Shown here: piece after piece, positions 1 to 8,139 of the stretch
Position numbering within the stretch: the stretch's first letter is position 1
How the letters are laid out: each line of letters opens with the position of its first letter
Assembly: GCF_036026595.1 (NCBI RefSeq)
Contig: NZ_JARZFX010000024.1
Coordinates: 1-27,592 of the forward strand
Reading direction: 5' to 3'
From: Virgibacillus_P tibetensis
Lineage (GTDB): Bacteria > Bacillota > Bacilli > Bacillales > Amphibacillaceae
Length of the DNA: 27,592 bases
Notes under the pieces: generated by a model
The model's input: only the letters and a program-made list of their open reading frames with translations
Database searches by the model: none
Told to the model about the DNA's origin: nothing
Made by a program: the position numbers and the translations under genes

Positions 1-100
1 TTAAAAATTTCGAAAAACAAATTCATGTTCTTCTTAACATACTGGTTGTTTTGTTCAGTTTTCAAGGAGCAAATTTACTTGGTTGCCGTTTAAAGCAACT
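1..100 (-). other. rRNA operon 5' leader (boxA-like), entering from left edge
   Basis: Read on the minus strand, 53-71 gives TGCTCCTTGAAAACTGAAC, very like the boxA-containing leader just before 16S rRNA in Bacillus rrn operons. It lies downstream of stacked consensus promoters. The 16S gene is not in the window; it would start to the left. An alternative is the leader of another stable RNA, but the promoter array plus boxA makes rrn most likely. No tRNA or rRNA sequence is visible here. Confidence 0.7.
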
Positions 101-105
101 TTAAT

Positions 106-134
106 ATCATACCAAATTTCTGGATTCATGTCAA
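106..134 (-). promoter_or_regulatory. rrn proximal sigma-A promoter
   Basis: On the minus strand a perfect -35 TTGACA (129-134) and -10 TATGAT (106-111) are separated by 17 bp. Transcription would start near 98 and run left into the boxA-like leader. It is the closest of three stacked promoters, the usual arrangement for rrn operons. Confidence 0.8.
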
Positions 135-191
135 CACTTTTTTTATTACTGATAAAGTGTTTTTTATTTCGCCTCAATTTGGCGCCAAATT

Positions 192-221
192 AATATACCA
201 TAGATAATCTATTCATGTCAA
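192..221 (-). promoter_or_regulatory. rrn middle sigma-A promoter
   Basis: Minus-strand -35 TTGACA (216-221) and -10 TATATT (192-197) with an 18-bp spacer. It lies 87 bp upstream of the proximal promoter and both begin TTGACATGAAT, suggesting duplication of a promoter unit. Confidence 0.75.
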
Positions 222-349
222 CAAATAAATTAACTAATATTTTAGCTCCCTTATCTCAGAAATCAATCTAAAAGATAATAATAATATAGAGAGCAAACTT
301 TAACTGTTTTCCACTTGGTGATTTCCCATGTTTTTAACAGCGGAAATCA

Positions 350-378
350 ATACTACAGCCCAAAGCTAAAAATGTCAA
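350..378 (-). promoter_or_regulatory. rrn distal sigma-A promoter
   Basis: Minus-strand -35 TTGACA (373-378) and -10 TAGTAT (350-355) with a 17-bp spacer, third in the leftward array. The rest of 379-673 holds no gene; a short inverted repeat (ACTTCCT/AGGAAGT, 468-487) lies there without a T-tract in either direction. Confidence 0.65.
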
Positions 379-673
379 CACTACCTTTTAACGTTTCTTT
401 CATCTAATTAACGGGCTTACTTTTATGTTTTCCAGGATAACCCATAAATGATTGTATTTTAATAGTTACTTCCTTTTAATAGGAAGTAGGCTAATTATAT
501 GACTATACCCCCACAAACGAACTCTAAACATAAAACTTTAATTTTATTACTGTCGATCTTTATTAAGTAAGCTACTATTTACAGGTAAACATCCTATTTA
601 GAAATGCTCTTCTTTTCCAGAGCTTCCTCCATTTAATCGACTTGCATAATTAAGTTTTAAGTAATGACTATTA

Positions 674-1234
674 TTATTCCTCTACTTTATAGGTATGAAT
701 ACTACTATTCCTATCCAGTTTTGCATATTTTGATCGACCAAGATAAAGCGGGATCTCCAGCTTTTCAAAATCAGGTAGCCCATTTTTCAAGAACATTTTT
801 TCATCACGGTAGCATTGCGTAATTTCACCAACAACCCAATCATGGTCTCCATATGTATTTATATCAATTGTCTTGCACTCATAGGCGACATAAGCATCTC
901 GAAGAATCGGTGCTGAAATTGTTATTCCCTGATCGTATGCTGGTCCACCTTGTGCAAATTTATTTAAATCCTCACCAGTATAAACCCCAGCTTGCTGAAT
1001 AAAAGCTGCTTGATCATGCGCAAGAAAATTAATCGCAAAGCTTTCTGCGTTTTTTACTAAATCATAGGTATATCGCTGTCTGCCAATAGCAACACCATAT
1101 ATCGGTGGTTGAAATGAAATATAGGAATGCCATCCTGCTGCCATAATATTATTTTGACCATTATAAGAAGCAGTAACTAATGCAACCATACCAGGATAAC
1201 TATGCATGACCGTATTTTCAGTTGGTTTTCTCAT
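674..1234 (-). CDS. flavin reductase family protein (FMN-binding split barrel)
   Basis: The 186-residue protein looks like a complete single-domain flavin-reductase-like (flavoredoxin-type) protein that binds FMN and usually reduces flavin with NAD(P)H. Family features are the N-terminal segment MVALVTASYNGQNNIMAAGW, the following SFQPPIYGVAI strand, and a central SFAINFLAHDQ segment. It has no signal peptide or membrane segment and should be cytosolic. Start ATG follows an AAGGATGGGG ribosome site. It lies 82 bp downstream of the uspA-like gene on the same strand, so it may be read through from the sulP-usp unit. Physiological substrate and partner are unknown. Confidence 0.85.
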   Translation of the reverse strand: MRKPTENTVMHSYPGMVALVTASYNGQNNIMAAGWHSYISFQPPIYGVAIGRQRYTYDLVKNAESFAINFLAHDQAAFIQQAGVYTGEDLNKFAQGGPAYDQGITISAPILRDAYVAYECKTIDINTYGDHDWVVGEITQCYRDEKMFLKNGLPDFEKLEIPLYLGRSKYAKLDRNSSIHTYKVEE

Positions 1235-1316
1235 CTGACCCCATCCTTTTTCGTTTAGTTAAATGGTACAGTTTCTTTGATCAGATGGGAAGACTATTGA
1301 TTGCTAAAATAATCTG

Positions 1317-1736
1317 CTACTTTACAATTAACACAGGGCAGTTTGCTCGTTTGGCTACCTTATGACTTACACTACCGAGAACAAATTCCTGCAAACCATT
1401 AAGTCCCCTACTACCAACAACCACGATGTCCGCATCGTTTTTATTTGCGTAATCCACAATCGAGGGTCCTGGTTCACCATGCAGAATTTTTATCTCATAC
1501 TTAACACCAGCTTCCTTTGCTAAGCGATCTACTTCTTCCATTTGCACTTTTCGTGAATCATTTACATCAATCGCATTCCAATTATTTAATACATCAGATT
1601 TTGCCTTATCTGCATCTACAACATAGAGAACTTCAAGTGTTGAGTCCGAACCGCATGCTGTAATATTTATAGCATTTTCGGCAGCTCGTTTAGCATGTTG
1701 GGAACCATCTGAAGCCAATAATACTTTTTTATACAT
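1317..1736 (-). CDS. universal stress protein UspA family
   Basis: This 139-residue single-domain Usp protein starts with the typical beta strand MYKKVLLASDGS and ends with an ATP-binding G-2x-G-9x-G-S motif in GSRGLNGLQEFVLGSVS (residues 108-124), so it belongs to the ATP-binding Usp class. It begins 15 bp after the sulP stop on the same strand, behind a GAGGGGGG ribosome site, so the two are almost certainly cotranscribed. Pairing with a SulP permease suggests the Usp senses or modulates that transporter; this is inference from context. Confidence 0.9.
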   Translation of the reverse strand: MYKKVLLASDGSQHAKRAAENAINITACGSDSTLEVLYVVDADKAKSDVLNNWNAIDVNDSRKVQMEEVDRLAKEAGVKYEIKILHGEPGPSIVDYANKNDADIVVVGSRGLNGLQEFVLGSVSHKVAKRANCPVLIVK

Positions 1737-1751
1737 CTTTTAACCCCCCTC

Positions 1752-3200
1752 TTAATGTGTACCAAGTTTATTTGCTAACTTACCTACCAATTCACTACTG
1801 TCTTCATTCAAACCTGTTACTTCAATTTCTATTCCATTCTCTTTAAACTTAGAAACAATCTTGTCCACAGCAGCTACTGCTGAATCATCCCAAATGTGTG
1901 AACCACTTAAATTCAGCTCAACTTGTTTAATTGCTTCATTATAGTGAAATTCAGTTAAAAACTCTGTAACGGATGCAAAAAACAGTTCACCCCTTACTTT
2001 ATATATTCTTTTATCTCCTATTAAAGAACTTTCTACACGTACTCGGGAAATTTTTGAAACAAAGAAAATAGAACTCAATAGAATTCCCGCAAAAACACCA
2101 ATAGCCAGGTTATGTGTTATGACAACAGTCAATACGGTTACCACCATAACCACAGCGTCTGACCTAGGTATTAAGTGTAACGTCCTAAGAGAATTCCAAT
2201 CAAATGTACTGATTGACACCATAATCATAACCCCAGCTAGGGCTGCCATTGGTATCTGCACGACAATATTTCCCAGTACAACAATAAGAAACATAAGGAA
2301 AACTCCTGCAACCAGGGAAGATAATCTTCCTCTTCCCCCTGATTTTATATTGATTACCGATTGTCCAATCATAGCGCAACCTGCCATACCTCCAAAGAAA
2401 CCAGTAACTATGTTTGCAATCCCTTGCCCCCTACTCTCTACATTCTTATTGCTTTCTGTAGCAGTGGAATCGTCCACAATAGAAGCAGTTAATAGAGATT
2501 CCAGTAGTCCAACGATTGCTAATGCTATGGAATAAGGAAGTATTATATAGAAGGTTTCTAAATTGAGGGGAATTTCCGGGATTAAAAATAAAGGCAGTGT
2601 TTGAGAAATAGTACCCATGTCACCTACAGTACGCACACCAAAATCCATATAAATAGCTATACCTGTAATTACTACAATTGCTACCAGGGTAGACGGAACA
2701 TTTTTAGAGATATATGGGAACAGATAAATGATTGCCAACGTGCCAGCAGCTAATACGTAAATTACCCACACCTCATCTACAAAATGATCTAATTGAGATG
2801 TGAAGATTAAGATAGCCAACGCGTTTACAAAACCAATCATGACAGAACGTGGAATAAACTTCATATATCTAGCTAATTTTAAAATACCAAAAACTATTTG
2901 TAAAATACCTGTCAGGATAGTCGCAGCCAATAAGTACTGCAGTCCATGTTCTGCAATTAAATCAATAAACAATAAAGCCATCGCACCAGTTGCTGCTGAT
3001 ATCATACCTGGCCTTCCACCAACAAATGCTATAACAACTGCTATCGTAAAGGAGGCATACAAACCAACCATCGGGTCAACGCCTGCAATGATGGAAAATG
3101 CGATTGCTTCTGGAATTAGAGCTAGTGCTACCACTAGACCAGATAGGATATCACCTTTAATGTTTCCGAACCATGATTGTGAATAAGACAATTCATTCAT
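1752..3200 (-). CDS. SulP family inorganic anion transporter with STAS domain
   Basis: The 482-residue membrane protein has the SulP signature near its N-terminus (GDILSGLVVALALIPEAIAF, residues 16-35), many hydrophobic helices to about residue 390, and a cytoplasmic STAS domain at about 395-480 (NLSGSHIWDDSAV). SulP proteins carry sulfate, bicarbonate or other anions by proton or sodium symport or by exchange; sequence alone does not decide the substrate. It heads a unit with the downstream usp gene. A strong AAAGGGGG ribosome site precedes the ATG. The dedicated sulfate permease in this window is the unrelated cysP at 24654, and no riboswitch precedes this gene, so bicarbonate is a plausible alternative substrate. 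Confidence 0.9.
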   Translation of the reverse strand: MNELSYSQSWFGNIKGDILSGLVVALALIPEAIAFSIIAGVDPMVGLYASFTIAVVIAFVGGRPGMISAATGAMALLFIDLIAEHGLQYLLAATILTGILQIVFGILKLARYMKFIPRSVMIGFVNALAILIFTSQLDHFVDEVWVIYVLAAGTLAIIYLFPYISKNVPSTLVAIVVITGIAIYMDFGVRTVGDMGTISQTLPLFLIPEIPLNLETFYIILPYSIALAIVGLLESLLTASIVDDSTATESNKNVESRGQGIANIVTGFFGGMAGCAMIGQSVINIKSGGRGRLSSLVAGVFLMFLIVVLGNIVVQIPMAALAGVMIMVSISTFDWNSLRTLHLIPRSDAVVMVVTVLTVVITHNLAIGVFAGILLSSIFFVSKISRVRVESSLIGDKRIYKVRGELFFASVTEFLTEFHYNEAIKQVELNLSGSHIWDDSAVAAVDKIVSKFKENGIEIEVTGLNEDSSELVGKLANKLGTH

Positions 3201-3281
3201 TGGTAATCCCCCTTTAATACTAGTATTAGTGTGTGCATTTTCAGGATATTTATCTGCTAGTTATTGAAATATGACCTTATA

Positions 3282-3319
3282 TAAAAAAGTTGCTCCAGGG
3301 TATTAACCCATAGAGCAAC
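3282..3319 (-). terminator. intrinsic terminator of the CBS gene
   Basis: On the minus strand GTTGCTC (3313-3319) pairs with GAGCAAC (3289-3295) and is followed at once by TTTTTT (3283-3288). It sits about 50 bp beyond the CBS stop and separates that gene from the downstream sulP-usp unit, which must therefore have its own promoter in 3201-3281. Confidence 0.8.
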
Positions 3320-3370
3320 TAATAGTTGTTCTGCTTAAATTATTGTGAAACGGGAGCGTCAATTACATAG

Positions 3371-3808
3371 CTATTTTTGAGGTGCTGATGGTGTTGAAAT
3401 ACTCGTTAACGCTTCTTCAGCCTCATTATCATACTGATTATCTACAGCGATATCACCTAATGCAACCATGCCAACAATTTGTCCATTTTCAACTACTGGT
3501 AGTCGGCGGATTTGTTGTTGTGCCATCAATTCTGCTGCTTGATGCACGTCCATATCAGGTGATCCCTGAACGATTTGCTGTGCAGTCATTACTTGAGATA
3601 CTGGTGTCTGTGCTGCTTCACCTTGCGCTGTTGATCGAAGCGTAATATCACGATCAGTTATAATACCAACTATTCCCCCATTATTATTCACAACGGGAAC
3701 CGCTCCAATATTATGCTCACTCATCACAGCAGCTGCTTCTTGAATAGACTGTGTCTCATTGACTGTAAATACATTTGATGTCATGATACTTCGTAATTGT
3801 TGTTGCAT
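3371..3808 (-). CDS. tandem CBS-domain protein
   Basis: This 145-residue protein consists of two CBS domains: CBS1 about residues 5-62 (MTSNVFTVNETQSIQEAA ... GIITDRDI) and CBS2 about 72-125 (VMTAQQIVQGSPDMDVHQAA ... RRLPVVENGQIVGMV). Such stand-alone Bateman modules bind adenosine nucleotides and act as energy or stress sensors. There is no DNA-binding or enzymatic domain. A GGGAGG ribosome site precedes the ATG and a strong terminator follows, so it is probably monocistronic. It resembles B. subtilis YhcV-type proteins, whose partner is unknown. Confidence 0.9.
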   Translation of the reverse strand: MQQQLRSIMTSNVFTVNETQSIQEAAAVMSEHNIGAVPVVNNNGGIVGIITDRDITLRSTAQGEAAQTPVSQVMTAQQIVQGSPDMDVHQAAELMAQQQIRRLPVVENGQIVGMVALGDIAVDNQYDNEAEEALTSISTPSAPQK

Positions 3809-3877
3809 TTTATAACCTCCCTTTCACGTATTAGCTTGGTTAAAACGGTTTAATTTATAATAGGAAGATATTGCATA

Positions 3878-4849
3878 TTACGTAATAATAAAGCTTGCGC
3901 CGTCCACAATTTCAATTTCAGGGTAGCTGCGCAGCTTTTTCATTAAATCAAATAATGCATCATCCTTCTGCTTTGCTTCAATCATACAATCAATATGATC
4001 AACACTCCCTTTAATCTCCTGTAAAAAATCCATAAACATGCTGTCATCTATGTAATCTGCATGCGCTCGATACTTTTCAGCAGATCGTGGACTTGATATA
4101 TGCATTTTTACAGGGAGTGCAGAAGTTTGCCAAGTCGATAAAATTCTTTCCCATTGATCTGTCCAGTTTTCTCCTTCTGTATGATGTGCAAGGTAATGAT
4201 GATAATCGAACACGATAGGTATACCTAATTTTTCACATAGATACAATGTCTCAGACAATGTGAATGTTTTATCATCATTTTCAAGAATAATCATACGTTG
4301 TATATCAGTGGAAAGTCTGCCCCAATTAAGAATAAACTGTTCCAGTGCTTTTTCTTTATTACCATATCCACCTCCGACATGCATGACACAACGTTCATTT
4401 GGTTCTATCCCCATTCCAGTCAAGAGGCGATGATGCATTCGCAGCGTTTTTACTGAATTCACAAAAACTTCTTTTACTGGTGAATTAATTAAAACGAAAT
4501 GATCCGCATGAAAATCGGCACGCATAGTTGGGTGTTGAGCTAAAAACTGTCCAATTTGCTCAAGCCCTTCTTTTAAAGGCTGAATATAATTCCATGCTGG
4601 TAGATTTGGATGATTAGCCAATGGAACAATTTTGGAAGTCATTCGGAAAAAGTGTATATCATGTGCTAAATTATGCTTAAATAATCGTAGAAGATTAGCC
4701 AAGTTGGTTTGTGCTATCTTTTCCAGCTTTCTTAATCCAGCTTCTTGATCTATTAGCTTGGAAAAGCTGGCGTACGTCATGGTTTTTGATGTAGAACAAT
4801 TCTTAACATGCATACTGATGGATGCATACCCAAGTCGGACTAAAGTCAA
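3878..4849 (-). CDS. uvsE: UV damage endonuclease UvsE
   Basis: UvsE/UVDE enzymes are metal-dependent TIM-barrel endonucleases that nick DNA 5' of UV photoproducts, independent of UvrABC. Family landmarks include LVRLGYASISM at the N-terminus, then TMTYASFSKL, HDIHFFRMTSKIVPLANHP, ILENDDKTFTLSETLYLCEK, IPIVFDYHHYLAH, MHISSPRSAEKYRAHADYID and MIEAKQKDDALFDLM. I chose TTG at 4849 (323 aa) rather than an upstream ATG at 4912. AAGGGAGG (4858-4865) stands 8 bp before the TTG, the upstream ATG has no ribosome site, and UvsE proteins normally begin at this point. The gene is divergent from yuaF. Confidence 0.92.
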   Translation of the reverse strand: MTLVRLGYASISMHVKNCSTSKTMTYASFSKLIDQEAGLRKLEKIAQTNLANLLRLFKHNLAHDIHFFRMTSKIVPLANHPNLPAWNYIQPLKEGLEQIGQFLAQHPTMRADFHADHFVLINSPVKEVFVNSVKTLRMHHRLLTGMGIEPNERCVMHVGGGYGNKEKALEQFILNWGRLSTDIQRMIILENDDKTFTLSETLYLCEKLGIPIVFDYHHYLAHHTEGENWTDQWERILSTWQTSALPVKMHISSPRSAEKYRAHADYIDDSMFMDFLQEIKGSVDHIDCMIEAKQKDDALFDLMKKLRSYPEIEIVDGASFIIT

Positions 4850-4958
4850 TGAGGGATCCTCCCTTACAATTTTCTTTGTAATTGGAAGTATTCCCATTAA
4901 GCTTGATTTCATTTACTGGGGAATAAGTTATATGCTGTACCAATTGTCGAAATTCTTT

Positions 4959-4985
4959 TGAAACTAATTGAATAAATGAATCGTA
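4959..4985 (+). promoter_or_regulatory. sigma-W-type promoter of yuaF
   Basis: TGAAAC (4959-4964) and CGTA (4982-4985) are separated by 17 bp, matching the B. subtilis ECF sigma-W pattern TGAAAC-N16/17-CGTA. The B. subtilis yuaF-floT operon is a known sigma-W target, so motif and gene agree. It lies about 50 bp before the yuaF ATG. Confidence 0.75.
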
Positions 4986-5036
4986 TATACAATAAGTGAT
5001 AAACGCTTCAACTAACTATATAAAGGTTGTGTTGCT

Positions 5037-5576
5037 ATGACTGTATTCGGGACACCGATCGATACGATATACTTAATAATACTTATTGCTGCAGGTGTGT
5101 TGACAGTTTTATATCTGTTCTTCGGGGATATATTAGATGGGATCAGTGAAGCCAGTGGGTTTTTGAATCCCGCTCTCATCTTAGCTTTCCTAACCTTTTT
5201 TTCTGCTACAGGTTATGTTCTGGAACATGTCACTCCGTTTTCCAGTCTACTAATCATGGCTGTATCTGTATTAATTGCATTAATACTTGATACATTGCTC
5301 AATATCTTCGTGCTTATCCCGTTGTCTTCTGCTGAAGAGTCGTTAAGTTATACAGAGGAATCCTTAAAAGGAAGGGTTGGAAAGATCATTATACCGATTC
5401 CAGAAGATGGTTTTGGTGAGATTATTATTGAAAGCAAGTTTGGAATAATCTCGAAACCTGCTACCGGTTATGAAGAAGGCCCAATTGCTGAAGGTAGTCA
5501 AGTGCTCGTTATCGAAGTTAAAAACGGAGTTTTATTTGTGGTTCCATATGAAAATGATCTGCATATGGCAGATTAG
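5037..5576 (+). CDS. yuaF: NfeD-like membrane protein YuaF, partner of flotillin
   Basis: The 179-residue protein has an N-terminal membrane helix (about 9-28), two closely spaced helices (about 42-62 and 68-95) and a C-terminal OB-fold domain (about 105-175, with LKGRVGKIIIPIPEDGFGEIII). Its length is close to B. subtilis YuaF (about 174 aa). NfeD-like proteins work with flotillins in membrane microdomains. In B. subtilis floT follows directly, but here floT starts 2.56 kb downstream. The TAG stop coincides with the left edge of a 246-bp repeat, so the last residues may have been set by that insertion. Sigma-W-like control is inferred from the promoter. Confidence 0.88.
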   Translation: MTVFGTPIDTIYLIILIAAGVLTVLYLFFGDILDGISEASGFLNPALILAFLTFFSATGYVLEHVTPFSSLLIMAVSVLIALILDTLLNIFVLIPLSSAEESLSYTEESLKGRVGKIIIPIPEDGFGEIIIESKFGIISKPATGYEEGPIAEGSQVLVIEVKNGVLFVVPYENDLHMAD

Positions 5577-5820
5577 AGGCTGGGACATAACTAAATGGGA
5601 AGAATGAGAATCCGAACAATCGTAACTTAGCGTAGGCAAAATACGCAGACTCCTGTGGGAACAGCACGAGCTGAAGATCCACTGTGTGAAGTGCTCTTCT
5701 TCACACAGTTAGCTGAAGCCGTGCCCACGAAAAAGCGGAGTATTTTGCCGAAGCGGTACATTTGCTCAGGCGTTAATCTTCGGATTTTCCTGAATAATTC
5801 CTCTTTAGTCCCAAACTCTT
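5575..5820. repeat. 246-bp dispersed hairpin element, copy A (MITE-like)
   Basis: This segment is near-identical, in reverse complement, to 15985-16230. Its ends are imperfect inverted repeats (AGAGGCTGGGAC at the left; AAGAGTTTGGGAC read inward from the right). Inside, 5635-5749 forms a long imperfect hairpin with three paired blocks: GGCAAAATAC/GTATTTTGCC, GTGGG/CCCAC and ACTGTGTGAAG (5681-5691)/CTTCACACAGT (5699-5709). It encodes nothing convincing. It lies between the convergent yuaF and GTPase genes and overlaps the yuaF stop codon. The AGGCTGGGACATAA-type end resembles intergenic repeats I recall from other Firmicutes. Confidence 0.85.
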
Positions 5821-5840
5821 GTATGTAGTCCACTTCTATA

Positions 5841-7802
5841 TTATAAAGCATGCATCTTCTTGTCAGCCTCATCCCAAGAAACGGTGTAACCTTTTCCATT
5901 AGCACAAAAAACAGAGCTGGAGGTATATTCCGGATCGGCTTCCTTATCATAATCAATTTGCCTGATTACCTCATCTTCATTATGGCAATGACCATACCCA
6001 CCATACCGTAGATTCAATGCCCCCTTGCCATGGGTAAAAGAAACAAAGGATGCACTGTAATTCATGAAAGTAGCTACAGGCACGCTTCCAGTTACTACCA
6101 CTTTCTCCCCTACCACTTCAGGCGGATCAAAGCTTCCATGTGCTTGTTGAACATCCGAAATAATTCTTCCCACTAAGTCCTGCTCCACTTTTATTTTGAA
6201 ATCATAAAAAGGCTCCAACAGAATGTTTTCCGTTTTTTCCAATCCTTGACGTAATGCACGATATGCAGCTTCTCGAAAATCTCCTCCAGAAGTATGCATA
6301 TGATGTGCTCTTCCACTTAATAAAGTGATTTTAACATCGGTTAATGCGGAACCTGTAAGAATACCATGATGATCCCTTTCAAATAGATGATGTCGGATTA
6401 AATTTTGATGACCAACCGTCAAGTCATCCGCATGGCAACAGTTCTCAAAGTGTATACCACTATTTCGCTCGTCAGGTTCGATCTTAAGATGTACCTCCGC
6501 ATAATGTTTCAAAGGTTCAAAGTGGCCATATCCGTTCACTACTGTGGTAATCGTTTCCTTATAAAGGATTGCTGGCTCCTCAAATGAAACCGTGAATTTA
6601 AATCTGTCTGTAATCAGCTGTGTTACTATCTCCAATTGAATGACACCCATTACATGTATATAGATCTCCTGAAAATGCTCATCCCATTCAACCTGTAAGG
6701 AAGGATCCTCAGCATCCAATAATGTAAAACAATGCAAGGCTTCTTTTACAGAAACAGATGAATCGAGCACAACCTTGGACCTGAGAGCAGGAATCATTTC
6801 GTAAAGGGCTTTTTCTTTTAGTTCACCGGCTCCATCGCCAGCCGCAGCCTTCGATAATCCAACCACTGCAAATAGTTCTCCTGCTTTAACTTGATCAACT
6901 AGTTTAAAATTACTGCCATTATAAACTCTAAGTTGTGTTACTTTTTCCGTGATTCTATCTTCTCCGCCTTTATAAGTGAGCATATCCCGAACAGATAACG
7001 TTCCTCTCAATGTCTTCATAAAGGTGACTCTGTTACCCTTGTCGTCATAGCGAATTTTATACACCCGACCTGCAAAATCTCCTGTTTCAGTGTAGGTAAC
7101 TTCAGTAAGTTGATCTAATTTCCCAAGAAACTCGACAATACCAATATCTTTTAGAGCAGATCCCTTTGAAGCAGGAAAAACGGCATTTTCCTGAATCAGC
7201 TTTTTTAACTTATGCAGCCACAATTCCCTGTCATAGCCAATCGTCATATATCTTTCTAAAAGCGCTTCGTCACGTTCTGCAATAAATTCTATTAAATCTT
7301 CTTTCATCTCTCCAGTAGAAGTAAATAAGCTGAGATCAAAAACATCCTCCGTTAAGCTGCTTCTAATTTCTGCTATTACGCTATCTGAATCAGCGCCCTC
7401 ACGATCCATTTTATTAATAAAGAAAAACGTGGGTACATTATGCTTCTTAAGCAGCTGCCAAACTGTTTCCGTATGTCCTTCAATTCCTTCAACTGCACTG
7501 ATAATAACAACAGCATAATCCATCACCTGAATAGCACGTTCCATCTCAGCTGAAAAATCAACATGTCCAGGAGTGTCGACCAGATAGTAGGTTGATTCAT
7601 TACAGGTGAATGTAGCCTGATCCGCAAAAACAGTAATTCCCCTACTCTTCTCTATGTTATGACTATCCAGAAACGCATCCCTATGATCTACCCGACCTCT
7701 CTTTTTAATGCTATTGCTATGGTAAAGGAGTTGTTCAGAAAACGTTGTTTTTCCTGCATCCACATGTGCTAATATTCCGATCGTCTTATTCATCTTATTC
7801 AC
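5841..7802 (-). CDS. TetM/TetO-like ribosomal protection-type GTPase (EF-G paralogue)
   Basis: The 653-residue translational GTPase has intact G motifs: G1 AHVDAGKTT (12-20), G2 RGIT (54-57), G3 DTPGH (76-80) and G4 NKMD (130-133), followed by EF-G-like domains II-V of full family length. The family removes tetracycline from the ribosome or acts as EF-G-like factors. The domain IV loop that reads YSPVSTPADFR in Tet(M) is here RAHHMHTSGGDFR. The Ser-Pro-Val tip is absent, so tetracycline protection is uncertain. The gene points against the flanking yuaF and floT and separates them. An AGGTG ribosome site precedes the ATG, and a TATAAT (7826-7831) plus the palindrome ACGATATCGT (7808-7817) lie upstream. 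Confidence 0.85.
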   Translation of the reverse strand: MNKMNKTIGILAHVDAGKTTFSEQLLYHSNSIKKRGRVDHRDAFLDSHNIEKSRGITVFADQATFTCNESTYYLVDTPGHVDFSAEMERAIQVMDYAVVIISAVEGIEGHTETVWQLLKKHNVPTFFFINKMDREGADSDSVIAEIRSSLTEDVFDLSLFTSTGEMKEDLIEFIAERDEALLERYMTIGYDRELWLHKLKKLIQENAVFPASKGSALKDIGIVEFLGKLDQLTEVTYTETGDFAGRVYKIRYDDKGNRVTFMKTLRGTLSVRDMLTYKGGEDRITEKVTQLRVYNGSNFKLVDQVKAGELFAVVGLSKAAAGDGAGELKEKALYEMIPALRSKVVLDSSVSVKEALHCFTLLDAEDPSLQVEWDEHFQEIYIHVMGVIQLEIVTQLITDRFKFTVSFEEPAILYKETITTVVNGYGHFEPLKHYAEVHLKIEPDERNSGIHFENCCHADDLTVGHQNLIRHHLFERDHHGILTGSALTDVKITLLSGRAHHMHTSGGDFREAAYRALRQGLEKTENILLEPFYDFKIKVEQDLVGRIISDVQQAHGSFDPPEVVGEKVVVTGSVPVATFMNYSASFVSFTHGKGALNLRYGGYGHCHNEDEVIRQIDYDKEADPEYTSSSVFCANGKGYTVSWDEADKKMHAL

Positions 7803-7958
7803 CTCAAACGATATCGTATAGATTTATTATAGCAGATAGCTAGACATATACACCGGTAACTAACTGGCTTTAACTTTGGCGTGGCTATCAACATTCTCAT
7901 GATTGATTAATGGTCACTATCCAGACATAAAATTATTTTTTAAAGATTATTTATTTTA

Positions 7959-7985
7959 TGAAACTTATTACCAGATCTAATCGTA
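7959..7985 (+). promoter_or_regulatory. sigma-W-type promoter of floT
   Basis: TGAAAC (7959-7964), 17 bp, CGTA (7982-7985): the same element and spacing as upstream of yuaF. It gives floT its own envelope-stress promoter although it is cut off from yuaF. The 337-bp gap 7803-8139 holds nothing else recognisable apart from the start region of the divergent GTPase gene. The leader from this promoter to the floT ATG is about 145 nt. Confidence 0.72.
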
Positions 7986-8139
7986 TAATAAAGCTGACGG
8001 ACTCACTATAAAGCCCTATCATGTTATCAGTTACCTGTTTACATAGTATTTACGTCATGCTTCTTCTGATTAGATATATCCGTTCATCTGAACAGGTATT
8101 TTTTAATAAAATTTCATAATAAGAATTGGGGGAAAAGAA

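Noticed and set aside
468..487. Inverted repeat ACTTCCT/AGGAAGT as a terminator for the flavin reductase gene
   Set aside because: No T-tract follows on either strand and it is nearly 190 bp past the gene.
2119..2535. Threonine/isoleucine-rich frame opposite sulP
   Set aside because: Antisense shadow of membrane-helix codons; no ribosome site.
5627..5956. 109-codon minus-strand frame across the repeat and the end of the GTPase gene
   Set aside because: It runs out of frame through the GTPase C-terminus and into the hairpin element; no ribosome site and no family resemblance.
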